Positions 11,689 to 24,237 are shown, counted from the first letter of the stretch. The stretch: 64,000 bases of DNA from Coffea arabica (GCF_036785885.1 NC_092322.1:13042466-13106465); one strand, 5' to 3'. Notes: generated by a model not told the origin, from the sequence alone. Made by a program: numbers and translations.

Positions 11689-11967
11689 TGTGCTGCCAAC
11701 CGTGTGATTTTTTTTTTATTCCGCTTCATTACTTGGTTCCCTGGTTCCATATGAGTCACTTGTGGCATTAGGTGTAGGATGTCTAGCTATTATCTCTCTC
11801 AAAATTTATCTTCCTTGGTTCCGCTTCTTTCTTCCCTTTTATTTTGAACTCTCTACTTTTTTCTCATTCTTTCCATTCTATTTTCTTCCCTCTTATCTTT
11901 CTTTTCTTCTTTTTTCTTCCTTCATTCTCCCTATTACCCGGGGATCTTTCTTCTCTAATAATGTTTT

Positions 11968-12436
11968 GGCTAAATTAATTATAACGCCCAGTGATTTTAT
12001 ATAATGTCAAATGACCCCTCTAAAGGTTTAAAATAGCCATATAACCCTTCTATGATTTTATGTAAAGTGAAAAATAGATGAAATGCACAACTAGTTATGA
12101 TATTTATACCAAGCGAACTCTAAAAGTGTGTGTGATAAAATTTTAATCTCCATAAAACTCCCTTAACATTTGTATAAATATTTACTTTATCCTCTGTGTT
12201 TTTTGCATTTATCCATGTAATCCCCTCATGCTTTTATATAAGGTAGTTAAGTCATTGATTGATTCAGCATCTAAGTAAAAGTACTATTGGTATTTCAATT
12301 AACGACATTATGTAAGTTATTTTTGCTCAAGATTCTACATTACATAAAACCATATGGGTGAAATGAACATTTTGAAATGTTAAAGGGGTCATGTGGCAAT
12401 AGATAAAACTACATGGGAGTTATATATAATTTACCC
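11968..12436. mobile_element. Mutator-like MITE in unit A
   Basis: Long imperfect terminal inverted repeats: the left end runs into TAAATTAATTATAACGCCC, and the complement of the right end reads GGGTAAATTATATATAACTCC. Flanking 9-mers TAATGTTTT and TAATATTTT match at 8 of 9. Orthologous copies lie at 23,769-24,237 (unit C) and 29,871-30,336 (unit D). No coding sequence. Confidence 0.7.
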
Positions 12437-12445
12437 TAATATTTT

Positions 12446-13109
12446 ATATGACTTTCTCTATTCTTTGGAATTTATATTATTGTTCTTTTCAAAGCCTTCT
12501 TGAAAATATACTTTCCTTGGTCATATATTTTTTAGAGTACACTTGTATATTCAAGATACATTTGGTAAATCTGGACATATAAAGCTTTCATTGTTGTGTG
12601 GAAAATCAATGAGCTTACACATTTATATCCCGGAGCACCTCTAACTCGAATTTTGATTGAATAAACTCAATATTCGGCTAGCTCAATTAATGTGTGATAC
12701 CCATTGAACACCGATACAACAGTTCTTTTATAGCTCTATTCATTAGACACCAACTACCTAATGGCTCGACAAAGCTTGGCCAATGAAAACATTGTCTTGA
12801 GTTATAATCAAGTAAACTTGGCTGAAGTTTTGCTCTCGGAAACTCCATAATGCTTGGATGAACACATATTAATTTGGATTTAGTATAATAGTAAGTATCT
12901 ATTGGATACCCGCTAGGGAAAAATTTTTTTTATTTGCCACTTTATAGCCATTCCATTGGACAATTGTTAGAAAACCAATTTTCCACCCCTAATATCCTTG
13001 TATAAAAATTAAAAAGAATCTATATGACTTCCTTTATTTCTTCACAAGAAAACTTTGTTCTCTTATCTCCCATAAATAGGATGTACCTTTTAATTTTCAA
13101 AGAGTATTA
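12446..13109. repeat. distal part of unit A
   Basis: Non-coding sequence matched by 24,246-24,906 in unit C and, in part, by 30,346-30,654 in unit D. It includes a short motif (GTTAGAAAACC..CACCCCTAATA) that resembles the dispersed repeat seen at 50.1-51.4 kb. Confidence 0.6.
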
Positions 13110-14643
13110 GGGTGCGTTTGGTTCTACAGAATTGGAATTGAATTAGAATTGAAATTCTGTGAATTGGAATTCCAAATCATTGCAATTCTTTCGTTTGGAA
13201 AATGCATAGAATTGATATGGAATTTATTTGGAATTCCAAATTCTTTGTTTGCATGGGAGAAGAATTCATTAGGAATTAGAATTGTTTTCATGAAACATTT
13301 GCTTACATAAAATTTTTCTTTTTTTCTTTTTTATAAAATAATTTCTTTTTTTCTTACATTTAGCTAATTTTTACTAAAAATTTAAAGGAAAAAACCAATT
13401 TGTACCTTTAATAATTTATTTTTTCTTGCATTTAGCTAATTGTTACTCAAGCTTTAAAGAAAAATGCAAATTACTTCCTTTTTTTTGCAAAATATCAGCC
13501 AAAACCCCAAAACCAGCTAAGGCATTCAGGCAAAAATTACAACCAACAATGACAGTAAAAATAGAAAATATTGCAACAATGACAATATAAATCGACACCT
13601 GCATACCAAGAACAGAATACTTATGCTAAATTGCTTGCTTAAAGTTTCAAACAACCATCATAGAGACAGAGGTTATATACACTGTAGTGGAAAAAGTAGC
13701 CATCATTTCTGGCTACTTTAACATTGAAATGGTTTGTTAACAATCGAAACTTTTGGCCTTTGGTAGCAAGACCATTTCTAGCCAATTGGTAGTCTCTTGG
13801 CATCTCTTGGCGTCTGAAGCCTTTGAAGGAACAACATTTGGGGGTATAGCAGGTGGCAGTGGAGGCAGTGTTTCTGATGCATCTTCCACTTTAGGATCCA
13901 TCTCTAATTAACCTGATTTGCAGAGAAGAAATGTAAGTTTGATTGTATACAGAGACAGTATATCTCCATAACAAGCAGATTTGCACACAATCCTACAGGG
14001 AAATGATTTAGTGACTTATAGGGCATATGATTTGGAAATCAGAATTTACTTCGAACGTTCAGCCAAATACTGATATAATCCATGACTACTATAATGAAAA
14101 ATGCAAATTACTTCTTTTTTTGCAAAATACCGGCCAAAGCCAGTTCGTATTTTAGAATCTTCCTTTCGAACTGAAGAACCCAGTTCGAGAAAATCAAACA
14201 GGGCTAAGGAGAGAGCACTTGGAGGGGTGGCAGGAGTGGTGAAGGGTAGAGGGATGGCCGGAGGAGCAAAGGGCAATGGGGGAGACGGTGGTGAGAGAGG
14301 CAAAATGTTAGGGTTGAGGTGGAAGCAGCAGTGGACAGCAGAGCAATTGTGCTGAGGAAAAGCGGTGAATTAGATAGAGAGAGGGACGCGAATTAACTTG
14401 ACCCGATTTTTATTTTTTACCCACATTGGATCCGCGTGTAGACCCGTTTTTGAGAGTTTAGATGTGAAATTGGAATTAGAATTCTTTTGATCTGATAAAG
14501 AATTCAATTCATGGAATTGGAACCTCTTGGCATTAGAATTCAATGCTAATTCTATGGAAAGGGCAGCATCCAAATACAAAAATTAGAATTGGGGTTCCAA
14601 TTCCAATTCTAAATCCCAATTCTATAGGGTACCAAACATACCC
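13110..14643. mobile_element. PIF/Harbinger-type element (1,534 bp, non-autonomous)
   Basis: Starts GGGTGCGTTTGGTT and ends CCAAACATACCC, with a TTA target duplication at 13,107-13,109 and 14,644-14,646. Unit C shows the empty site at about 24,900-24,915 (TATTAGTATATT), which proves the insertion and its exact borders. Subterminal zones are full of GAATTGGAATT-type motifs in inverted order. The motif AAAATGCAAATTACTTC occurs twice inside, near 13,460 and 14,100. No transposase was found. The proline-rich and glycine-rich frames around 14,046-14,355 are not convincing genes. Confidence 0.88.
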
Positions 14644-14646
14644 TTA

Positions 14647-15217
14647 GTATATTTGGATCAGTTCGGTAGTAAACTTCTAGTTGTTTCCCAAAAACATTTA
14701 TTGGAGGGGACTTGTACCCGATGTTTTGGCTTGAGAGAATGGCAAGAACAGATCTGCCTCTTCTACATGTAACAATCTGAGTGACACGAACAAATTTTAT
14801 TTTTCTGAGAAAAAATAGTTCAACAGTCCAACTTTTTCTTTTTCTTCTTCTCTTCTTCTTCTGTTTCTGTCCTTTATACAAAGTATTCTCAAGAAAATTC
14901 AACAGCGTACAATTGTAAAACCAAGAAATTTTAATCTAATTTGGATTAAGACCTGACCTAATATTTAAAACTACAAAGGAAAAAGAAAGATGAGGAAGGG
15001 ACTGAAAAGATAAAAAGAATCTTATGCCTGAGAGTTAACATTTGACATGGAGCCGATTTTAATTGGATTTGAAGGCACTTGTTTCTTACAGGTGAAATTG
15101 TAAAACAAAATCATAAAGTCAGTTGTCATTTGAAGGTATGTGCATATTAATCTGTATGATTAGCCTATGCTACATGGCCCCAAATCCATTATAATCACAT
15201 GTACACATCAAAGTGAA
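14647..15217. repeat. spacer between units A and B
   Basis: Non-coding. Matched by 24,908-25,412 between units C and D, including the run TCTTTTTCTTCTTCTC. The 3' end of gene B follows on the minus strand. A frame at 14,609-14,902 is lysine/arginine-rich low-complexity sequence, not a supported gene. Confidence 0.6.
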
Positions 15218-17619
15218 TCACATGAACAACATCTGCACAACAGCAATCATCAATGATATCGATGATGGCATGAGAGCATGAGCCAGGCTTCGTGCGTATC
15301 CATTAAAATTAGGGATCTCAGTAGCTAATATTTCGACAGGGAATGTGCAGGATGGAGTTGAAGGATCATCTGAGACTATCTTACCATATCCGTTGTAATA
15401 ACACGATTTGTTGTACACATTTTGAGCTACCTTCCGGAAGCCCATATTAAAAACGTATGAAAGCTGCTGTGTTTCTGTCAGATTGCTACATGACGCTCCA
15501 GCTTCCATTGCTGTGCAATCTACAATACTGTCATGTGCATCCAAAAATTTTTCTCTTATTGTATTATTAATATCATTTGCAACATCACCGTTGATGATGC
15601 ACCACCTTTTAGGCATATGTGTAATGCCTACAGTTGGTACTAACTTCACATCACGCCCAAGCCCCTGTACATCAAAGTTAAACTTAGGCTGTCCATCAAA
15701 TTTGTAGATGCCCCAGTGTCGCTTGAAGGATCCGGTACTCTTGTTTATCTTATTTTCATTAGACAAATTACGGATGTAGACATCAATTGGACTAGGACAT
15801 TGAGGAGTTCCTTTCTTACTTGCTACAAATTTAGCTAAGCCCTGATGGAATCTCTGTGCATTTGGGATGTTCCCATCTTTTATTCCATATGTTGGCCATC
15901 CAATTGCATCTATAATGATTGTCATGTTTGGACACCCCACTTTTTCTAATGCAACATCGAACATATCATACATAACCTCAAAAACATTGGAGTAAGTCTT
16001 GTCCCCGTCTTTGAAAACTGAGGTGGAGTTGTTCTCAAAAAATGCAAATTCGGTGTCACCGTTGAACAGATCATTAACACTCAGGAGTGGGAAAACATCT
16101 AGTCCAATTGGAGCATTATAGCTCTGCAGAATCTGACAAGACCTAGTCATGTTTGGCTCTAAATCTGCTCTGAAAGCACCCTCTGATGGTTTCTTTATAG
16201 GGATGAGGACGTCAGTGAAATGACTCATTGTTGCTTTAATTTCACTTTTATTCATTAAATTAAGAGCTCTTTGTGTCCAATCCAATACCTGAATAGCTTC
16301 CTTGTTTGACAAGTCGCTCAAAACTTGCAAACCATCTTCCTCCTTTGAACAAGATCCCTTCATATCTAATCTTAAATGCATTTATTGAACAAGATCTAAT
16401 CACACATGTATCAAAAAGGTGAAAAAGAAATAAAATAGTAAAAAAAAAAAGAGTTCAAAAAGAGAGAAGTTTAAAAAAAATAAGATAAATTTTTTATATT
16501 TTGTGAGTTTGAGGAGAAAAGACTAGCACGATGAAATCTGGAACGGAAAACGGAAAAAGAAAAAAAAAGAAAGAGTTGGAAGAAGAAGAAGTTGCAGGGG
16601 AAAAAAGAACAGAGGCAGGACAAGAATGGATGAAAGTGACGGCAACATGATTGCTTTAGGCTTAGAGTCAAAGAAAAATATGAGAAAATTTCAGTTTGGG
16701 TTCAAAGTTTTAACAAATTTATGTTTTGACCTCTAAAGTATCTCAAAATTGTTGACGTACTTAGAAATATTTTATAGATTATAGATAGTCCTAAATTTTA
16801 GTGTTTTATTTCAAATAAATCTCCAAAATTAATTCTAAACTATGAAATAAACATTAAATCATATGACCTATTAGTTGATTATTCTATGTTATTTGTATTT
16901 TTTTGTTAAATAATTTTGAAACATCAAACATCTACTAATATACTTTACATGATATTAACCTATGGTTAGACATTTTACATAATATTTTAATTTTAATTAA
17001 ATTATATTAATGACATCATACTGACATCATCCGATTTTTGACACCGGTCGAACCCGGTTGGACCCATTGACTCCTGACCCCTAAACTCTACCGAGTCTTT
17101 GTCCGGTCCGAGTTTCAAAACATAGCCTATGTGACAGGAGCTCATTCATTCAACTATTGGGAAAGCTAAGTGGTGGCTAAGATAGAGCGCTTATCCTAGT
17201 CCGTAGGCAGGTCTAAGGATCAAATTCTAGGCCTGGAAGTTGGGGGTTGGGAGTTTATAGAAAGAGGTAGGTGCTATTAAAAGAAAAACGTACATGTAAT
17301 GGACATTGGGATGCCTTACAATAATCTGAACCACCCAGTCGTTCACATCAGCTTGATTTTTCAGCTTCTGTGTATATACATTAGGCATTGTGACTTCTAG
17401 TCCAATGTCAGTCACTGAAAAGGCTTCCAAGACATTGTCACTTGCACTGTAAAGCTTCACGTAATTGATCTTGTTTTGCATCAATAAGTCAACCACCATG
17501 GATGGTATCATTCTTTGTGTTGCCAACCTTCCCCAATTCATACCCAAATAACCCTCTACATCAATGGTCTCCAATGAAAGCAATGAAATTGCAGATATTA
17601 AGAGATTGAAGCTGTTCAT
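15218..17619 (-). pseudogene. GH17 beta-1,3-glucanase-like gene, copy B (disrupted chimera)
   Basis: Exon 1 (17,294-17,619) is open: a signal peptide, then YLGMNWGRLATQ, ending at a donor GTACGT. Exon 2 is open from the shared EAIQVLDW motif (about 16,295) to the stop at 15,218, with GH17 and X8 modules. Between them about 0.82 kb of unrelated sequence has replaced the first ~30 codons of exon 2, its acceptor and part of the intron. The residual frame therefore starts with a novel run, MKGSCSKEEDGLQVLSDLSN. The acid/base segment is gone and the nucleophile position is Ala (IIIDAIGWPTYG). One conserved X8 cysteine is His (DAHDSIVDC against DACDSTVDC in D). It is closest to copy D. A new splice form cannot be excluded, but loss of function is likelier. 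Confidence 0.8.
16300..17127. other. foreign ~0.82-kb segment inside GH17 copy B
   Basis: Copies A, C and D are collinear across this place, but B carries unrelated sequence from just after the EAIQVLDW codons to a point where intron homology resumes (TATGTGACAGGAGCTC, about 17,127). The segment includes a purine-rich stretch near 16,550-16,620 and a GC-richer stretch at 17,040-17,110. No terminal repeats or target duplication were identified, and B sequence is missing as well as added. This looks like a deletion/insertion or recombination event, not a simple transposon insertion. Confidence 0.65.
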
Positions 17620-19195
17620 CCCACTTTGATCCCACTTTTAATATCAATATGTGGAGTTCAACCTAGTTCCCCAAATGAGGAAGAAAATTCGAAAAAGTGA
17701 TCATTGTCATAAATATGAAAAAATATACCAAAAAAGAGATGGTTTATCACAGGTTTTGTATAGGCAATCAATCAGGAAAACAAGGAGTGACAACCACTGA
17801 AATTTTATTGACAACTATTGAAGGAAAAAAAAGGTAAATTGAAAATAAGTGGTTCCCTTGTAGATTTGACCAACTAATACTACTTTTTTATTTGGCAAGT
17901 AATGTTTTCTAAATTAGGGAGAAAAGGTAAATTGAAAATAATTGTTCCCTAGTAGATTTTACCAACTAATACTACTAATTTGGCTAGTGATGTTTTCTAA
18001 ATTAGTAAGTTCGCTAGAATCCGGTTTCTAATTAGCACCGAAATAGGATACATATTACAGACACAACTACTTGAGGTCCTTAAGGATCCTCCAGGTTTTT
18101 CTTTTTTTTTTTTTGATTTATTTTAGTGTAGGTGGGAGATTTTGAACTTGGAAACTTTTATTTACACTCTTTCCCCTCCCCCCCCAACGATCCTCTAGTT
18201 TTGAACAAATATAAGATAGATTTGGATTTGGTTGTGTCATTCTCTAACCTTAAGAGATACAAAACAAAATCTTCAAAAGTTAAAGTCTTATATAGCTCTA
18301 GGACAAATATATCAAAAGCTTGATTTTTTTAGACAATTAATTAAATGATTTTAAAAAATATTTAAATTTGAATTAATTTTTATATATTGATAATGTATAC
18401 TTTATTATAGTTGGATGTATGATAACTAATCTGAATTCGAATTTAAAATTTAGTTATGTTTTAAAGATGAATAAAAAATAAGAAATCAATTGACAAAATG
18501 ATTTAATTCTCACAAATAATATCTGATTTTTAAGTGTTAGATAAATTTTGTAGATTCAACGTATATATACACCTTTTTCGAAGTCATTACAAAATTTGTC
18601 AACATAAATAGGATAAGAGCCAATAAGATTCAGTCCCAAAACATGTGTTGAAAAATACCCGCTAAAATGAAAATCCGTCACATCCTATTTTATCTTATCC
18701 GAAAATTATGATACCCGATCCGTATTATTTAATCAGATTTAAAGAGGATTGGGTACCCACTTAGATGTATGATGAGTTAGAGTCACATAATTAAAAATCA
18801 CAGATACCCGACCCATCCCGCATATTTGTTTTTTTATATTTATACACATACTATAAAATAATATATTTAGAGCTAAATAAGTAGTTTCATTGGACAAATG
18901 CATTACAAATATAGGAGACTATAGTTTGTTTACTAAATTCATTTGTAGAGGTCATGATCTTTTTTTTTTTAGAAAAGAATTTAATTAATATGTAATATAT
19001 ATTTAAAAAAGGTGCTTTCTATTTCAATTTTTTATTGATTTTGAATTCTTTTAATTTTTTTTTATTTTTCTTGTATTTTCTTCGTATGTCTGTTTCTTGG
19101 TAGGAGACTTTTTTTAAAAAAAATCTTTGTTAATCTTAAATGAACATGTTAAATAAAAAGTTAATTTAGTATAAATTATTTTTAAAAAAATTAAA
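17620..19195. repeat. upstream flank of GH17 copy B with a truncated hAT relic
   Basis: Matches the flank of unit D (27,318-29,010). Both share the same truncated hAT junction, ATGTGTTGAAAAATACCCGC, at about 18,645 and 28,455. In this junction the outer hAT left end and the first bases of the inner hAT have been lost. B is cut off at about 19,195, whereas D continues for another 1.6 kb. No coding sequence. Confidence 0.65.
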
Positions 19196-19375
19196 GGGTT
19201 AAGAACAAAAAAGCCCATGTGATATATGTAATATACGGAAAGTCCCCTGTGGTTTCAAAACATACAAAATGATAACTCATGTTTTGAACTAAATTATAAA
19301 CTAACAGAATTTGTTAAATTTAACGAAAATGTCGGTTTCGGCAGTTAAATTACCGAATTTCGTTAAGTTTACCGT
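19196..19375 (+). mobile_element. Mutator-like terminal inverted repeat fragment at the unit B/C junction
   Basis: Begins GGGTTAAGAACAAAAAAGCCC and continues with matches to the left TIR of the 16.8-kb Mutator-like element (30,723 onward), including the shared run CTCATGTTTTGAACTAAATT. About 180 bp of outer end and subterminal sequence is present. It stops where unit C begins (AAGATAAAAAGAATC). No opposite end was found nearby, so it is a truncated element end. Confidence 0.7.
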
Positions 19376-19565
19376 TAAGATAAAAAGAATCTTATACCTG
19401 AGAGTTAACATTTGACATGGAGCCTATTTTAATTGGATTTCAAGCCACTTGTTTCTGACAGGCGAAATTGTAAAACAAAATCGTAAATGTCAGACGTCAT
19501 TTGAAGGTATGTGCGCATTAATCTGTATGATTAGCCTATGCTACCTAGCCCCAAATCCATTGTAA

Positions 19566-21379
19566 TCAGCATGTACACATTAAAGTGAAGCAGATGTACA
19601 ACATCTGCACAACAGCAGTCATCAATGATATCGATGATGGCTTGAGAACATGAGCCAGGCTTTGTGCGTATCCAGTAAAATTAGGGATCTCAGCAGCTAA
19701 TATTTCCACAGGGAATGTGCAGGATGGAGTTGAAGGATCATTTGAGACTATCTTACCATATCCGTTGTAATAACACGATTTGTTGTACACACTTTGAGCT
19801 GCCTTCTGGAAGCCCATATTAAAGGCATACGAAAGCCTCTGTATGTATGTCAAATTGCTGCATGAACCTCCAGGATCCAATGCCGTGCAATCTGCAGTGT
19901 CACATGCGTACTTTACTTCATCATCAAAAACATTATAGGCAATTTTACCAATATCTGATGTGTATCGGTCATTGAAAATGCACCACCTTTTAGGCATATG
20001 TGTAATGCCTATAGCTGGTACTAGCTTGACATCGCGCCCAAGCCCCTGAAGATCAAAGTTAAACTTAGGCTGTCCATCAAATTTGTAGATACCCCAGTGT
20101 CGCATGAAGGACCCGGCATTCTTGTTTATCTTATTTTCATCAGATAAATTATGGATATAGACATCAATCGGACCAGGACGTCGAGGAGTTCCTTTCTTAC
20201 TAGCTACAAATTTAGCCAAGCCCTGATAAAATCTCTGTGCATTTGGGATGTTTCCATCTTTTATTCCATCTGTTGGCCATCCAATTGCATCTATAATGAT
20301 TGTCATGTTTGGACACCCCACTTTCTCTAATGCAACATCGAACATATCGTACATGACCTCTATGACATTTGAATAGGTTTTGTCCCCATCTTTGAACACT
20401 GAGGTGGAGTTGTTCTCAAGAAATGCAAATTCAGTGTCACCGTTGAACAAATCATTAACATTAACGAGTGGGAAAATAACCACTCCAATTGGAGCATTGT
20501 AGCTCTGCAGAATCTGACATGACTTAGTAATGTTTGGCTCTAAATCTTTTCTGAAAGCACCCTCTGATGGTTTCTTTGCAGGGATGAGGACATCAGTGAA
20601 ATGACTCATTGTTGCTTTAATTTCACTTTTATTCATTAAATTAAGAGCTTGTTGCATCCAATCCAATACCTGAATAGCTTCGGGATATGTTTGATTGAAA
20701 AATCTTGTCGATAATGGCTGCGTCCCAATGCAAACATACCTATAAAAAAAATTCAAACAAAAGTTGACCAAAAATGAAAATATAATCAATAAGAGAGCTA
20801 AAAAAACAAAGGAGAAATTAAATTGTTAACCATTAAATTATACTCAAATTTATAACCAAAAATTCATCTAATAATATCTCTTTCAAGGTGTGATGGGAGT
20901 TATAAGGTACAACATTCAGATTCATCCAGTGGCTAAGTAATGGCTTTTAAGAGTCTTGCCTCACCGTCAGCAGGAAGGATCAAATTCTAGGCCTGGAAAT
21001 TGGGGGTTGGGAGTTTATAGAAAGAGGTAGGAGCTATTCAAAGAAAAACATACATGAAATGGACATTGGGATGCCTTACAATAATCTGAACCACCCACTC
21101 ATTCACATCAGCCTGAGTTTTCATCTTCTGTGTAGATTGATTAGGCATTGTGATTTCCAGTCCAATGTCCGTCATTGAAAAGGCTTCCAAGACATTGTCA
21201 CTTGCACTGAAAAGCTTGACGTAATTGATCTTGTTTTGCATCAGCAAGTCAACCACCATGGATGGTATCATTCTTTGTGTTGCCAACCTTCCCCAATTCA
21301 TACCTAAATAACCCTCTACATAAAGGGTCTCCAATGAAAGAAATGAAATTGCACATATTAAGAGATTGAAGCCGTTCAT
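19566..21379 (-). CDS. GH17 beta-1,3-glucanase-like protein, copy C, probable pseudoenzyme with X8/CBM43 module
   Basis: Two exons: 21,054-21,379 and 19,566-20,739 (minus strand). The intron has donor GTATGT and acceptor TATAG and joins in frame at FMYVCIGTQPL, giving 499 residues. There is a signal peptide (MNGFNLLICAISFLSLETLYVEG), then the GH17 domain (about 24-365), then an X8/CBM43 module (about 370-465) with WC, YACDTADC, GGSC and later cysteines, and a hydrophobic C-terminus that could direct GPI anchoring. Several N-glycosylation sequons are visible. GH17 enzymes hydrolyse callose-type beta-1,3-glucan. Here the acid/base Glu of the GNE motif is Gln (IGTQPL) and the nucleophile Glu before GWP is Ala (IIIDAIGWPTDG), so hydrolysis is unlikely. 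A glucan-binding or structural wall role is an inference. The domain order fits the clade that includes Arabidopsis ZERZAUST. Confidence 0.88.
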
Positions 21380-22347
21380 CCCACTTTGATCCTACTTTTA
21401 ATATCAATATGTGGAGTTCAATCTGGTTCCCCAAATGAGGAAGAAAATTCAAAAAAGTGATCATTAGCATAAATATGAAAAAATGTACCAAAAAAGAGAT
21501 GGTTTATCACAAGTTCTGTACAGGTAATCAATCAGGAAAACAAGGAATAACAACCACTAAAATTGTATTGACAACTATTGAAGGAAAAAGGTAAATTGAA
21601 AATAAGTGGTTCCCTTGTAGATTTGACCAACTAATACTACTTTTTTATTTGGCAAGTAATGTTTTCTAAATTAGGGAAAAAAGGTAAATTGAAAATAACG
21701 GTTCCCTAGTAGATTTTACCAACTAATACTACTTATTTGGCAATTGATGTTTTCTAAATTAGTAAATTCCCTAGAATCTGGTTTCTATTTAGCATTGAAA
21801 TAGGATACATATCACAAACATAACCACTCAAGGTCCTCAAGGATCCTCCAGCTTTTATTTATTTATTTATTTTAATGTAAGTGGGAGATCTTGAACTAGG
21901 GAGTTTTCATTTACACTCTCTCCCCTCCTCTCCTCTCCCCCCAACAGCCTCTAGTTCTGAACAATATTAGACATATTTGATTTGATTATGTCATTCTCTA
22001 ACCTAAAGAGATACAAAACAAAATCTTCAAAAGTTATAGGCTTATATAGCTCTACAACAAATATGAATTAATTTTTATATATTGATAATGTATACTTTAT
22101 TATAGTTGGATGTATGATAACTAATCCAAATTCAAGTTTAAAATTTGGTTATGTATTAAAGATCAGTAAAAAAAATAAGAAATCAATTGACGAAATGATT
22201 AAATTCTTACAAATAATATCTTATTTTTAAGTATTTGATAAATTTTGTAGATTCAACGTAGATATACCCGTTTTTCAAAGTTATTACAAAATTTGTCAAC
22301 ATAAATAGGATGAGAGCCAATAAGATACAGCCGAAGACATGTGCTGT
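21380..22347. repeat. upstream flank of GH17 copy C
   Basis: Homologous to the flanks of A, B and D, with a local deletion near 22,055 that removes the GACAAATATATCAAAAGCTT block. Presumed promoter region. No coding sequence. Confidence 0.65.
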
Positions 22348-23491
22348 TAGGGGTGCAAGCGAGTTGAATCAAATTTTGATCGAATCAAACTGAGCATCGA
22401 CTTAATTTTATTAAGGGTGGATAAAAATACCCGCTAACCCAAAAACCCACGACATTTGATCATATCTGATTCAAAAATTAAAAATTAGATCCGTATCATT
22501 CGATCGGATCAAAAGAGGGTTAGGTACCTACTTAGATATGGGGCAGATTAGAGTCACATAATTAAAAACTTGTAGATACCCGACTCGTCTTTCATATTTT
22601 TTTAATTTTTTTATTTTTATACACATATTATAAAATAATATATTTAGAACTAAATAAGCAATTTCATTGAACAAATTGCATTGCAAATGTGGGAGACTAT
22701 AGTTTCTTATAAAATTCATTTGCAGAGGTCATGATCTTATGTTTTTTAAAAAATAGTTTAATTAATGTGGACTATATATATTTAAAAAATGTGCTACTTA
22801 TTTCAAATTTTTATTGATTTTAAATTCTTTTAATTTTTTTCCTTTTTCTTGTATTCTATTCACATGTTTGTTTCTTGGTAGGAGACTTTTTTTTAGAAAA
22901 AAATCTTTGTTAAATGTTAGATGAACATGTAAAATAAAAAATTAAATTAGTATAAATTATTTTTAAAAAAATTAATTGATAAGTAGCGAAGTGGGTACCC
23001 ATTGACTCAATCCTACTTCGGAGGGTACTCGATAATCAGTACCCGTTAATATGCGGAATGGGTAAGAGTTAGAAAATGACTGACCTGCAAGGTGCGGGAC
23101 GGGTCAGTCAAATGGTGCATGGAGCGAGTAACCAACCCATGCCCACTCCTAAATTTTATCAAGTTCAAGCTCAAACTCAAGCTCTTAATGTAAAGTTCGA
23201 GCTTGAGCCGAGTTGAGAAAAAATGAAAATTTTGTTTTATTTTTAAAAAAATGAATAAAATATTAGAGATATATATAATTTTACTATTAATATATATATG
23301 TATTTATGTATGTATAATCGAGCTACTTTGTGAGCTAATGAGTTAAGTATTTTTGAATTTGAATTTGAACTCGAGTTCAACTTAGTAAGTTCAAACTCGA
23401 CTTAAACTTGATATTGACTGAACTCAATCCGAACTTTGAATTGAGCTACTCATGAATGGCGCACGAGTGATTCAACTTGTGTGCAGGCCTA
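22348..23491. mobile_element. nested hAT pair in unit C
   Basis: The outer element (22,348-23,491) has TAGGGGTGCAAG and TGCAGGCCTA ends, flanked by TGTGCTGT and TGTGCTGG. The inner element (22,412-23,151) is flanked by a perfect 8-bp AATTTTAT duplication (22,404-22,411 and 23,152-23,159). Same insertions as in unit A. No transposase. Confidence 0.82.
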
Positions 23492-23768
23492 TGTGCTGGG
23501 AACTGCGTGATTTTTTTTTAATCCACTTCTTTACTTGGTTCCCTGGTTCCATATGAGTCACTTGTGGCATTAGGTGTAAGGCGTCTAGACATTATCTCTC
23601 TTAAAATTTATCTTCCTTGGTTCCGCTTCTTTCTTCTCCTTTATGTTGAACTCTCTACTCTTTTCTCATTCTTTCCATTCTATTTTCTTCCCTCTTATTT
23701 TTCTTTTCTTTTTTTTCTTCTTTCCTTCTCCCTATTACCGAGGGATCTTTCTTCTCTAATAATGTTTT

Positions 23769-24237
23769 GGATAAATTAATTATAACCCCAGTGATTTTAT
23801 ATAATGTCAAATGACCCTTCTAAAGGTTTAAAATAGCCATATAACCCTTCTATGATTTTATGTAAAGTGAAAAATAGACGAAATGCACAATTAATTATGA
23901 TGTTTATACCAAGTGTACTCTAAAAGTGTGTGTGATAAAATTTTAATCTCCATAAAACTCTCTTATGATTTGTATAAATATTTCCTTTACCCTCTATGTT
24001 TTTTTGCATTTATCCATGCAATCCTCTCATACTTTTATACAAGGTACTTAAATCATTGATTGATTCAGCATTTGAGTAAAATCACTATTGGTATTTCAAT
24101 TAACGACATTATATATGTTATTTTTGCTCAAGATTCTACATTACATAAAACCATATGGGTGGAGTGCACATTTTAAAATGTTAAAGGTGTCATGTGGCAA
24201 TAGATAAAACTACATGGGGGTTATATATAATTTACCC
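23769..24237. mobile_element. Mutator-like MITE in unit C
   Basis: Collinear copy of the 11,968-12,436 element, with GGATAAATTAATTATAACC on the left and AATTTACCC on the right, in the same flanking context. Confidence 0.7.

Noticed and set aside
11762-12004. Phe/Leu-rich frame in unit A, repeated at 23,564-23,779 and 29,569-29,907
   Set aside because: Arises from a pyrimidine-rich tract in repeated non-coding flank; not conserved as a frame between units.
14046-14355. Overlapping proline-rich (minus) and glycine-rich (plus) frames inside the Harbinger element
   Set aside because: Low-complexity GC-rich stretch with no domain similarity; two frames overlap on opposite strands.
16471-16671. 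Phe/Cys-rich minus-strand frame in the foreign segment of copy B
   Set aside because: Comes from a purine-rich low-complexity run; no recognisable domain.
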